Shown here piece after piece: positions 51,501-60,000 of a stretch of 60,000 nucleotides of DNA (position 1 is its first letter; each line of letters begins with the position of its first letter). The notes beneath the pieces were generated by a model, which made no database searches, was not told the origin of the DNA, and saw nothing but the letters and a program-made list of their open reading frames with translations. A program made the position numbers and the translations under genes. The DNA is from Bugula neritina (taxonomy: Eukaryota; Bryozoa; Gymnolaemata; Cheilostomatida; Bugulidae): assembly GCA_964035545.1 (NCBI GenBank), contig OZ037765.1, positions 29,998,004-30,058,003 of the forward strand, given 5' to 3'.

Positions 51501-54500
51501 TTCTAATATATAACTTTATACCAAGACCAATAGCTGGGCAACTTGGTATAGAAGGTGGGACAGGCAAGTTATACCCTGATAGGTGAGACAAGTTATATAC
51601 TGATAGGTGAGACAAGTTATATACTGATAGGTGAGACAAGTTGTATACTGATAGGTGAGACAAGTTAAATACTGATAGGTGAGACAAATTAAATACTGAT
51701 AGGTGAGACAAGTTATATACTGATAGGTGAGACAAATTATATACTGATAGGTGAGACAAGTTATATCCTGATAGGTGAGACAGGTTATATACTGATAGGT
51801 GAGACAGGTTATATACTGATAGGTGAGACAAGTTATATACTGATAGGTGAGACAAGTTATATACTGATAGGTGAGACAAGTTATATACTGATAGGTGAGA
51901 CAGGTTATATACTGATAGGTGAGACAAGTTGTATACTGATAGGTGAGACAGGTTATATACTGATAGGTGAGACAAGTTATATACTGATAGGTGAGACAAG
52001 TTATATACTGATAGGTGAGACAAGTTATATACTGATAGGTGAGACAGGTTATATACTGATAGGTGAGACAAGTTATATACTGATAGGTGAGACAAGTTAT
52101 ATACTGATAGATGAGACAAGTTATATACTGATAGGACAGACAGACATACCGAGGTTATGTAAGCCGTACGACGGACCCACATGCTGTTGTGATGCTGTCT
52201 GGTAATGAACCTTCTTGGTGTGACGAATACTGATGTCCAGAACTCCTGCACTATGCAACTGAAAGATAAGCACATCTTTGTTTTAGAGAAGGCAACTTCG
52301 TATAAATTAGTAGTACTACGGACGAGAGTTACCAAATTTAAAGTCGGTTTCCCCAGTCCCATATCCAGATACACTTTCAACAATACCAACTCATATGTAT
52401 ACAAAATATGTTTATAAAATGAAAATAAGGCAGCATTTAATTGAAAAACAACGCAAGGTTAAGGAATTTGATATCAGGATTTTTTAGAGTTATCATGACA
52501 TGCGAATTTCAAAGTATCTAGCAATTGCCTCTATGACATCATCAATGAACTTTACAATATTTAAACTGTTAGCCCAGAACATCAGTGGTATGCGAGATAA
52601 ACCCTATAAGCCAGGTCACGGCAATTTCCTAGTTGATTAACTGCCTGGCAAGTGTTTTGACTGCGTCTTGAGCTCACCTGCTGCGTGTTGTCATACCCAA
52701 CAGGTGTAAGTGGCAAGCTGTATGACTGACAGCTGATAGTGTCACTCCCACTGTTCATAGTGATGAGTCCGAGTAACTTGGCAACAGGAAACAGACCTCT
52801 AAACATCAGCTGATCTCGTGTGTTGGGGTAATAGAATCGACACCACAGTTCAAAGGGTAGTGCTGTGCCGTGAGTTACACCGACCACTGTAACCAAAGTT
52901 TCAATACTTTAGCATGTGGACCTGTCACTAATTGATAGCCTGTGATACACAATCTAGTTTTATTATATGACATTACTGAAAAATTAACAGAGCTTTCCAC
53001 ATTCTACCAACTATAACTAAATAAATATTCACAAAGCATTTTATATATTAGTGACTAAAATAGAAGTTATCCTATTGGATGTTGTGAAGACAATTCCCAC
53101 ACTATATGACAGAAGCTGGTAGTGAGATAAAACAGTAATATAGTTCATACGGACACAGAAGAGGCACCCAGTACATTAGATAACCTGGTACATTGCGGAT
53201 AAGGAGATTTTCAGGTAGCAAAGAAGTGAGAGTATTAAATATTCCATTTCAGGTAAATACAGTTTATAGAACATATGCCTTCTACAGACAGCCCATACTC
53301 TGGAGGCATATGTTAGCTAAAGCTGACCGTGTGACATCTAGCTGAAGGAAATATAGTGTTACTATGTTATGATATACTATGCTATACTATACTATGTTAT
53401 GCTATGTTATACTATATTACACTACACTATGCTACTCTATGCTCCACGATGCCATGCTGGGCTATGCTATGGTATGTTACATCGTGTCCTACTACGTTAT
53501 ACAATGCTATACTATGTTACACTATGCTATGCTATCTTATGGCCTGCCATACTATGCTATGTTACACTATGCTATGTTACACTATGCTATGTTACACTAT
53601 GCTATGTTACACTATGCTATGTTACACTATGCTATGTTACACTATGCTATGCTACACTATGCTATACTATACTGTACTATCACTACTATGCTACGCTATG
53701 TTACACTATGCTATGTTACACTATGCTATGTTACACTATGCTATCCTACACTAGTGTGTGGTAGTATATTAGAGGTGCAGACGTATAACTTATAAACAGA
53801 CCAGCTGAAACCAGCCTCTGGAGGTTTGACTCTTGAGACAGAGTGATGAGGTGAGACCTGTGATCATCAAACGTAACGTTGGTGGTGCAGAGGGTGGTGG
53901 GTGACCGGTACGCCTTCATTATCAGGTCATCTGCTAACACCAAATACATAAACCAATCAAATGCGTGCAAAGATGACACAAAAATAAAACAGAAATATTT
54001 CTATATTGTCCAAATCTGCCGTATTATTTCAACTTGAAAACTTAAAATTATTTAGTTTGAATTACCACATAGTTATTTGTTAGATATATTACAAGCAGTT
54101 GTAATATTTTAAAATATATCATAAGGGTGTTAATAATATAAATTCACAATATATCATAGACAGCCATTATACAGGGAGAAGTGGGTTTACAGTGTACAGG
54201 TTTACAGGCTCACACTGCACTAGTATTATGTATGCACAGTCGTACCTGACACATTGTGTTGTGTAGGAAAATGATACTGCACGAAGCAATCAGCTTCACC
54301 CTGATAGATTGCATCACCCAAGTCCAGGTCTCTCACGGCTACTATCTTCACGTCAAACCTGTGTTCTATAAGAAATCAACACCCTTATAGTATTACACAC
54401 ATGAGTCTCAGTATATAATACGATGAACACACTTTACACATCAGTTTCCTTAGTCTTAGTACGTAGTATCTGTATTTAGTTACCTTGACTATCGGCATCA

Positions 54501-57500
54501 AGTAGCTGACCTTCCTTTTCAGGGCGTCTGCAACATCAGCATAGTGTAAGCAAAGAGTATGTATACATAGCGTTACTCTAACCACACACTGAGTAGAGAG
54601 TATATTATAGTACATAAAAACTACTACCACACCTATATTTCAAACAAAACCTAAATACAATAACATTGCTAGTAGTGGTTGTTAGCATACATATGCAACT
54701 AATATAAAAATTCACGCAAGTTTATAGTCGCTATCCCTGTGAGAAACCCCTGATGGAAAAGTTTTTTTAAAGCAGACTAAGGACTTATTCTAAGCAATTG
54801 TGACTGGATGCTCTTTCTAACATCACAGCTGGTGTTTGGACTTGAACCACTGACCTTGTGTTTACTAGGTCAACACTCTAACCACTGTACCACGACTGCT
54901 CCCTTTATTATTCAGCTAATAATATAATTCAGCTAATATACACTCAGTTACTCCACATAAACCAACTGAACTGAACTTTAAGCAAACTACACATAGACTT
55001 AGTGACTAACATGTGAAGCATTCTATCTGCCGGGTGTTTCTGAGGTGTATTGTGAGAAGGTGGTCGGTCATCAGGTTGTGTAGCTAAGGCTACAACTTTC
55101 AACGTCTGCAGAGACATGACTTGCTCCTGTGTTCCCATTGCGAGGAGCGCCTTCACCTCCCCCATACACCGGCCTGTTAGTGGGTTGGTCACAGGCAAAT
55201 AGCTGTCCACGGCTATGACTGGGTACTACAACAACAGGCATAATCTACAGAGTGCAACTAACATATATCAATGTTTCACATAACATTACGCAAAACTTGA
55301 GGCAATTGAGTCTCATGTGCAATCCAATTTAAAAAACAGGTATTTGAGAAGTGAACTATACGAAATCTGGTATTTTAGTTGCCAGTTAAATGATTAGCTG
55401 GGTTTCAACTTTGTCTTCATCGTTGACAAGTGACTGCGAAAGTGTTAGAAAAGATTTAGAAATTACCTTCAGTTTTAGAAATATTATAAAACAAAAGTTC
55501 AGTTGAATATAAGAATTATGAAACTTCAACTCCTGCGGAGTTTGTATAGCTGAGGAACCTCACCTGAGACTTTATAAGAACTGAAGCTATTCTGGGTTCT
55601 TTGTAAGACATGTAAAATGTGTTCAGGGGTAACTTGGCATATCCCAGTAACTGTAAAACAAGCGCACCATACATTATATATTATATAATAAAATATTATA
55701 TATTCCTTCATACTATACTATATTATATTGCATTATATAATATTACATTATATTGCATTACTTTATATAATATAATATAATATTCTATCATACTATAGTA
55801 TTTAAATTGTATTACATTACATATTATAATATACCACAATATATTACATTACAATATATTATATGTGCAACAGAATGCAAGACAGAAGACTTTATACAAA
55901 AATAAAACCTCTAGAAATTCACATTATTCAAATAATAACCTGATCCTTCTTGCTCACTGATCTCTTCTCCCACACCTCAACAACCATGTAGTTATTACAC
56001 ATGTTAGATAAGATGTCCTTGGTCAAGTGCAGAGGTATTGACTACAAGGCAAAGAGTAACAGCTGGACATTGGAAACCATAAACTTTTATAAGTCATAGA
56101 ATGATTTTCAACTGAGACTTCTCTTGAAAGAGCAGCTATGGTTAGGTGGCGAGTCTTGTTTTTAGGTCTAGTCTGGGATAGATATACTTACCTCATAGAT
56201 CTAGGTTAGTGCAGATGTACCTACCTCGTTGACACGATAGTCTGGTGTAGATGTACTCCAGCAAGTTTCTGATTGAAGTTTATCACCAGACCAGAATATT
56301 CTACACACTGCATAGCTGCTGATCATAGAGCCAGCGGAGATTCCCTGTGATTGTGCAGAGCTAGAGAGTTGTCTTCCCACAGTAACTTGCAAGAGCATGT
56401 GCAGCATAAGACTTGTATTGGCCTGTAGTAAATAGACAACCCTATGATTAAATAACACATAGTGAAATTGAAAATATGACCAAGAAAACCTGAAAATTAT
56501 TAGTCCTAAACACTGTATTTATTCTGCATATTAATTACTTGAAAATAACACAGAGTATGCAGTAATTATGGGAACTCGTTAGAATATTAAGACAGTTTAC
56601 ACTACACAGTTGACACTACACAGTACACATGCAACATGACAAACAGTAACTGCATACCTGTCCATCATCAGCAATCACCTGCCTCCCCGTCTTATCACCA
56701 ACTCGTTGTTGTATATTCACCTTAAGAGGTTCCACTGCAGGCCGAACATGTTCAGGCTTGTTGGGCACAGCTACAAGATACATCAATTAGAGAGAACAAG
56801 TAACATAGTTACACAGAGTATACACAGTTATATAGAATATATAGTTATATAAAATATATAGTTACACATAGTACACAGTTACAGAGTACACAGTTACATA
56901 GTACAAAGTTACAGAGTACACAGTTACATAGTACACAGTTACATGGTACACAGTTACAGAGTACACAGTTACAGAGCACACAGTTACACGGTACACAGTT
57001 ACATAGTACACAGTTACAGAGTATACAGTTACAGAGTACACAGTTACAGAGTACACAGTTACAGAGTACACAGTTACAGAGTACACAGTTACAGGGTACA
57101 CAGTTACAGAGTACACAGTTACAGAGTACACAGTTACAGAGTACACAGTTACAGGGTACACAGTTACAGAGTACACAGTTACAGAGTACACAGTTATAGA
57201 GAATAGACAGCACTGGGAGTAAGCACAGCATACCGAGGGGTGTTTCTGGTTTAGGTTTGAGCAGGGGATGCTGTTTCCTGGCCTTGTTAATCTGCAGCTC
57301 TCTCAAAGCCGTGGCAAACGACGGAGAATCAGAGTCTAACTGGATGTTCAACTGTAGAAATACGCAATAGTTTGAGCTGTAGATAAACACTTGACTTAAA
57401 TTAGCCTTCTTTATAAAAGAATGTCTACTTTGCGAGTTTAACACCAACTAGAGAAATCGTGGCAAGCTGGTGAGTCACCCGTACCTTGAGTTCTCCGATG

Positions 57501-59991
57501 ATATCAGCTCTTCTCCGTCTTCTCTTACGCGACACAGAGCCTCTCTTCTGATGCTTTGCAACAGGAAGTGCAAGGTCAAGGCCAAATGTCAGTGATTGCA
57601 GAAGTTGCTTCATTTGCAAGGAGCACGAGCCAATCAGAGTGGCCTAGCAGAGTAACGTATTGTGAGATATAGTAGATCACTGTTTGTTATTCTCAACACA
57701 GCAATAAGATGTGACTAGACTAGGAAAGACTGGTCGTGAAAAATAACACTTAGCAAAACCCTTTTACTAAACGCTATCAACTTACTAAAGAAATAACAAA
57801 CGTTAGATTTCTCATTTCTGCCATAATTATTTTGTCTAAAGATTCAACAGTGAACTGAATTTAAAATTAAAAGATGAACTGCTTTAGTTGAGGAATCACT
57901 CATATATCATGTCACCGAACTATTTACTAGACTGAAGAAAAAAAATTTTCAGCATATATACAACTAGTTCAGCGTATATACAATGATTTCAGCATACTAT
58001 ATACTAAAAATATAACATACCGTGCGGCTAGAAGGCTCTCTGTGGTGTATTTTTAGAACTAACATAGAGTTCCACCACTTCTCTATAGAGCTACCATCAA
58101 AGTAAACGGGAAACACTGTGTGGTGATTCCATGTTACACCTATTAGCATTGCGATAAGACTATCAAATTACACGAATATTTTCTTAGTTTACAAAGTATA
58201 CATAATTAATACATTATTTACTAAATAAATTCTAAAACATTACCAAATCTTTTTAAAAGTTTAGAATATTCAACTAGTAAGCACCAGAGTTTGTTTCACT
58301 CAGTAAATTTGTAATTCAAAGTTTCTAACTGATTCAACACATTTATTATAAAAATAGTAACGCCACGTGTGTAGAGTGTCACTTAGGTAAATAATGTAAA
58401 TAGAAAAGACGGAGAGAGTGTGAATACGTACCACCAGACTTCTCTACCTTTTTAGAGACAGCTCTCACTGTTTCTGTCGCTGTCGTGTTTCTCTCTGTTT
58501 GGTCACGAGACGCTGCCACTACAGGAAACTGATACTCCACAAAATAAGTGCTAGAAAAATTAATATGGCAAAAATGATTCAGCAAATTTTCATGTGGGTC
58601 ATTATTATGCAGCATTTCAACTTTATCGATCCCAGTTGGTGATTTATGCTGCAATATATTGATATCTGTAATCTTCAAACTCAGGGTATAGGATAAAGTT
58701 AATATCTCTTTAGTACCCGTATTTAGATGTCTTTACTGGGGGTGGACGACCCTTGTATGTCTTCTTCTCGACAGGTGTGCTAGGTCTTTCCTTCAGATTC
58801 AACTTATCTATGTGTACCCTAGCAACAGTGACTCTAGCTAGTAAAGTCAGCTGCTCAACAGAGAGACCTTCGGCAGCACTCCTTGTATCTATAAACAGTG
58901 AATTGGGAGTCTGTTTGGTACCACAGACAGAATATGCTTTACTTGAGGCAAAAATTCCTGCTGCTCCTGCATACAACTAGTGGTTTGTTTGTTTGTTTGT
59001 TTTATTTTGTCGCGGACAAAAAAATACATACAGTTGAGGAAAATAAACAAAATGACAAGGCCCAAGGCGCAATAGCACTGCAGCTAGTCGAGGCACCGAG
59101 CCGTGAATGGTTGACAGCGTATTATTTTCTGTGATAAAAAGATGGAGTAAAAATCAAAATGGCCACACATAAATACACTAGCACAACACAAAAGAATTTA
59201 TTACATTAAAAAAGTTGGTGGCTGGTGAAATAATAGCCTCACTGCCTGTACAGTGGTCTTGCTATTGATTAGGGGGGGGTTCATATATGATACGGGTATT
59301 GTACTATACACAGCTAAACAGAGTAGATGCAAGCCATTCAAGATGACCTCACCTTCATCATCACTGGCAGTCATGTCGAAGGAAACCCGGGAACCGCCGC
59401 TATCTGATTGGTTGCCAGTTAAGGAAGGGGCCGGACTAAGACAAATACGTGGTGATGCAGTAGAACACCGAGAAGGCGGTCTCTGTAGAAAAATAGCTAG
59501 AATTTAATCACATTTGGAAACGGAAACATTTGAAAACAACTTGAAATGGTATTTAAACTTGTGATTCTGAAATAGCCCTGTATATATGCAACATGTATGT
59601 GAATATTTTCAAATATTTATCAAGTTTACAAAATTAATATAACTAGTAATTCACAGACACAGCTGTTACACCATACAGGTCAGTTTTCAGAAAATATCTT
59701 AGTTACAAAGAGAACTGATTACTGCATTTAGTAGTATGTAATTTACATCATGTAAGTAAACTAGTTAAACTGGTGCTTCACAGTACATGTATTCAGGGGT
59801 TTCAGTATAAATACAGAAGTGGCTGTACGCACCACATTCCCAGGCTGGTCACACACAGACGAACAGACAAAGGCAGCTTCTGCTCTTGGCACCTGGGAGT
59901 CTTGTTCTCGTTCTTCAATACGCTTCTTGACATTAGGTGCCTGCTGACACGAGATTGTCTGCTGACACAAAGTCTTGTCAGCTCCTTCAGT
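41461..59991 (-). CDS. C2CD3: C2CD3 (C2 domain-containing protein 3), 5' partial, about 1912 aa in window
   Basis: A centriolar distal-end protein needed for distal appendages and ciliogenesis. 35 exons, 5' to 3': 59833-59991, 59353-59482, 58717-58888, 58432-58550, 58021-58139, 57485-57643, 57234-57351, 56658-56770, 56225-56422, 55940-56041, 55564-55650, 55011-55225, 54484-54527, 54246-54365, 53802-53930, 52678-52886, 52150-52258, 50871-51022, 50253-50415, 49966-50064, 49357-49542, 48901-49041, 48472-48580, 47925-48046, 47249-47391, 46775-46929, 46337-46475, 45829-46062, 45358-45506, 44616-44743, 44027-44365, 43019-43795, 42194-42346, 41837-41967 and 41461-41577 (TAG). Phases join throughout. 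Recognised by colinear motifs of vertebrate C2CD3: AVDSYLPVTNPLTG, ELWCRFYYPNTRDQL, GIRGWYPV, FLWYLLDQNLELELW, and SGWYNIVDFTGLCQGQIK. The N-terminus lies beyond 60000. The donor of 42194 could be 6 nt away. Confidence 0.93.
43095..43265 (-). repeat. 24-bp coding minisatellite (MSEEDQEV), about seven units
   Basis: In-frame tandem repeat inside the C2CD3 exon 43019-43795, with units differing by Glu/Asp and Val/Met changes. It adds a strongly acidic stretch of about 57 residues. Because the unit is 24 nt, changes in copy number keep the frame. Confidence 0.93.
45640..45780. repeat. AT-rich imperfect repeat (aataatatatcaact)
   Basis: Several diverged copies of aataatatatcaacta-type sequence within a C2CD3 intron. 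Confidence 0.55.
45829..46929 (-). CDS. C2CD3: C2CD3 exons: sixth C2 module
   Basis: Exons 46775-46929, 46337-46475 and 45829-46062. Motifs MISIEEANRLTIGL, LHVTYSLAGKEHITPG, ATNRPCWMYEKCVRFHL, HLVMKLWSKCEEK, VIGFTTIDLRPLLAG and SGWYNIVDFTGLCQGQIK. The middle exon was recovered because the flanking phases (2 and 0) left a gap where the family has about 46 residues. Confidence 0.9.
47041..47170. repeat. 30-bp minisatellite, four copies
   Basis: The unit contains aaacacatcaagtcttcaag and tacaaactta. It lies about 84 nt downstream (on the minus strand) of the donor of exon 47249-47391. Confidence 0.92.
47249..49041 (-). CDS. C2CD3: C2CD3 exons: fifth C2 module
   Basis: Exons 48901-49041, 48472-48580, 47925-48046 and 47249-47391. 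Motifs VDWFSIPASLVL, SVCYLKTSFYNNG, FLWYLLDQNLELELW, DRYLGTAYIPLG and ALSDVYPLYKPC. For the last exon a second phase-0 donor (CAT|gttagt) exists; I prefer ATG|gtttgt because the protein then continues through QAHVSRRPQ, as in the family. Confidence 0.88.
48284..48471 (-). repeat. 16-bp minisatellite made of splice-donor copies
   Basis: On the gene's strand, ten copies of (T)CTCTGGTAAGTATAT or close variants follow the real donor CTCTG|gtaagtcattc at 48471. Each unit carries a full GGTAAGT donor, giving eleven in 190 nt. The exon end itself (ATTTCTCTG) resembles the unit. Confidence 0.93.
49075..49356 (-). repeat. Compound minisatellite with repeated splice donor
   Basis: Units of tatatactcagactatacgg (about 20 nt) alternate with longer units containing CAGgtagagtggttacat. 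The real donor of exon 49357-49542 is CTACAG|gtagagtgg. Three further CAGgtagagtgg copies lie at about 49195, 49235 and 49315, and a variant CAGgtaagg at 49075. Confidence 0.88.
49357..52258 (-). CDS. C2CD3: C2CD3 exons: fourth C2 module
   Basis: Exons 52150-52258, 50871-51022, 50253-50415, 49966-50064 and 49357-49542. Motifs AGVLDISIRH, VTLSVCVDSVTGLQSAAMAL, YYSTVGVNFYVKLMLSFH, FRSHFPLPLL, LIAEVWHQS, IQLGVVSVPLANLLTHKTG, GIRGWYPV and VVEAASKMGYQV. Confidence 0.91.
50095..50240. repeat. 21-bp palindrome-rich minisatellite, about seven copies
   Basis: The unit is tatactgtatattatgtagca or a variant, containing agtatatact palindromes. It starts about 13 nt from the donor of exon 50253-50415. 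Confidence 0.9.
51555..52137. repeat. 24-bp minisatellite, about 24 copies
   Basis: The unit contains tgataggtgagacaagttat followed by atac. It starts about 13 nt from the donor of exon 52150-52258. On the transcribed strand each unit reads cttgtctcacctatcag, which resembles a splice acceptor. Confidence 0.96.
52678..54527 (-). CDS. C2CD3: C2CD3 exons: third C2 module
   Basis: Exons 54484-54527, 54246-54365, 53802-53930 and 52678-52886. Motifs HRFDVKIVAVRDL, GEADCFVQYHFPTQH, RSPTTLCTTNVTFDDH, LPFELWCRFYYPNTRDQL and SYSLPLTPV, colinear with the vertebrate third C2 region. The small 44-nt exon 54484-54527 rests on phase (2 in, 1 out) and good splice sites, and is the least certain. Confidence 0.9.
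53345..53757. repeat. 15-bp minisatellite (atgctatgttacact) with degenerate flank
   Basis: Pure at about 53555-53650 and degenerate on both sides. It begins about 45 nt downstream, on the gene's strand, of the donor of exon 53802-53930. All three frames are open because the unit is 15 nt without stops; there are no real proteins here. Confidence 0.93.
54714..54903 (-). mobile_element. tRNA-derived SINE, copy 2 (C2CD3 intron)
   Basis: On the minus strand: A box TGGTACAGTGGTTAGAG, B box GGTTCAAGTCC, and the same body and end as copy 1 (GGTTTCTCACAGGGATAGCG, ACTATAAACTTG). Its boxes are closer to the Pol III consensus than those of copy 1. The flanking duplication is not convincing. Confidence 0.82.
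55011..56770 (-). CDS. C2CD3: C2CD3 exons: second C2 module
   Basis: Exons 56658-56770, 56225-56422, 55940-56041, 55564-55650 and 55011-55225. Strand-like motifs SLMLHMLLQVTVGRQL, NNYMVVEVWEK, LLGYAKLPLNTFYMSY and YPVIAVDSYLPVTNP, then GEVKALLAMGTQEQVMSLQ. The last two blocks are the clearest matches to vertebrate C2CD3 in this part. Confidence 0.92.
56865..57204. repeat. 15-bp minisatellite (gtacacagttacaga), about 22 copies
   Basis: Starts about 30 nt from the donor of exon 57234-57351. It is open in several frames, without coding meaning. Confidence 0.95.
57234..58888 (-). CDS. C2CD3: C2CD3 exons: first visible C2 module
   Basis: Exons 58717-58888, 58432-58550, 58021-58139, 57485-57643 and 57234-57351. 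Motifs in order: LSVEQLTLLARVTVARVHI, KKTYKGRPPPVK, TYFVEYQFPV, FPVYFDGSSIEKWWNSML, TLIGSCSLQMKQLL, a basic stretch KRGSVSRKRRRRR, then IIGELKLNIQLD. These match the C2 fold strands of the corresponding vertebrate region (LSVDRLALLG, FFVEYHFPV, EHWWNS). Confidence 0.9.
57948..58006. repeat. About 20-bp repeat (ttcagcatatatacaac), three copies
   Basis: Imperfect copies, starting about 15 nt from the donor of exon 58021-58139. Confidence 0.7.
59353..59991 (-). CDS. C2CD3: C2CD3 exons: low-complexity linker before the first visible C2 module
   Basis: Exons 59833-59991 and 59353-59482. The first carries a charged stretch (KKRIEEREQD), the second a Ser/Pro-rich stretch ending acidic (MTASDDEG). 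The acceptor of the first (acattttag) lies at the very end of the window, so earlier exons are outside it. Confidence 0.75.
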
Positions 59992-60000
59992 CTAAAATGT

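Noticed and set aside
51484-52404. 306-residue frame with a repeated YNLSHLSV unit
   Set aside because: It reads through the 24-bp intronic array and part of a C2CD3 exon in the wrong frame.
53356-53795. Overlapping repetitive frames in three phases
   Set aside because: Stop-free 15-bp repeat; no coding signal.
56845-57447. Cys-rich frame (repeated CNCVL unit)
   Set aside because: Produced by the 15-bp minisatellite; resembles a cysteine-rich peptide only by chance.

Overview
The window is animal nuclear DNA. It is AT-rich, its genes are split into many short exons with GT-AG introns, and it carries SINEs, MITE-like elements and many minisatellites. The gene content (a TET dioxygenase with its own CXXC finger, C2CD3, a transmembrane-type collagen and tandem Golgi sulfotransferases) fits an invertebrate metazoan. 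A lophotrochozoan such as a mollusc is my guess, but nothing in the window fixes the phylum.

Layout. 516-5390 (+): the 3' end of a collagen gene whose last ten coding exons are all multiples of one Gly-X-Y triplet, ending in a short two-cysteine tail like that of collagens XIII/XXIII/XXV. 5390-11072: intergenic, with long TTA/AGT-type simple sequence. 11089-27714 (+): a complete TET 5-methylcytosine dioxygenase, about 2093 residues in 17 coding exons, with CXXC finger, Cys-rich domain and split double-stranded beta-helix; the iron and 2-oxoglutarate residues are present. Its 3' UTR runs to about 29180. 30279-34785 and 38575-40512 (+): two tandem paralogous type II membrane sulfotransferases (Sulfotransfer_2 family, 314 and 309 residues) with the same four-exon structure and similar promoters. 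Between them lie a hammerhead-ribozyme-like motif, an (AT)n tract and an uninterrupted 1.4-kb (AC)n tract. 41461-59991 (-): 35 exons (about 1912 residues) of C2CD3, a centriole distal-end protein with six C2-type modules visible; its 5' end lies beyond the window.

The genes form no obvious pathway: they act in extracellular matrix, DNA demethylation, glycan sulfation and centriole/cilium assembly. All exon junctions were chosen so that the reading phases join; none is confirmed by transcripts.

The most unusual feature is a positional one. Thirteen intronic tandem-repeat arrays in TET and C2CD3 begin within about 0-90 nt downstream of a 5' splice site. In three of them (15664-15747, 48284-48471, 49075-49356) the repeated unit contains the splice donor itself, so exon-end plus GT is present in several to eleven copies. 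I also see a tRNA-derived SINE (two copies), a MITE-like family (three copies, one with an empty site in the paralogous gene), and patchy near-identity between the two sulfotransferase genes that suggests gene conversion.
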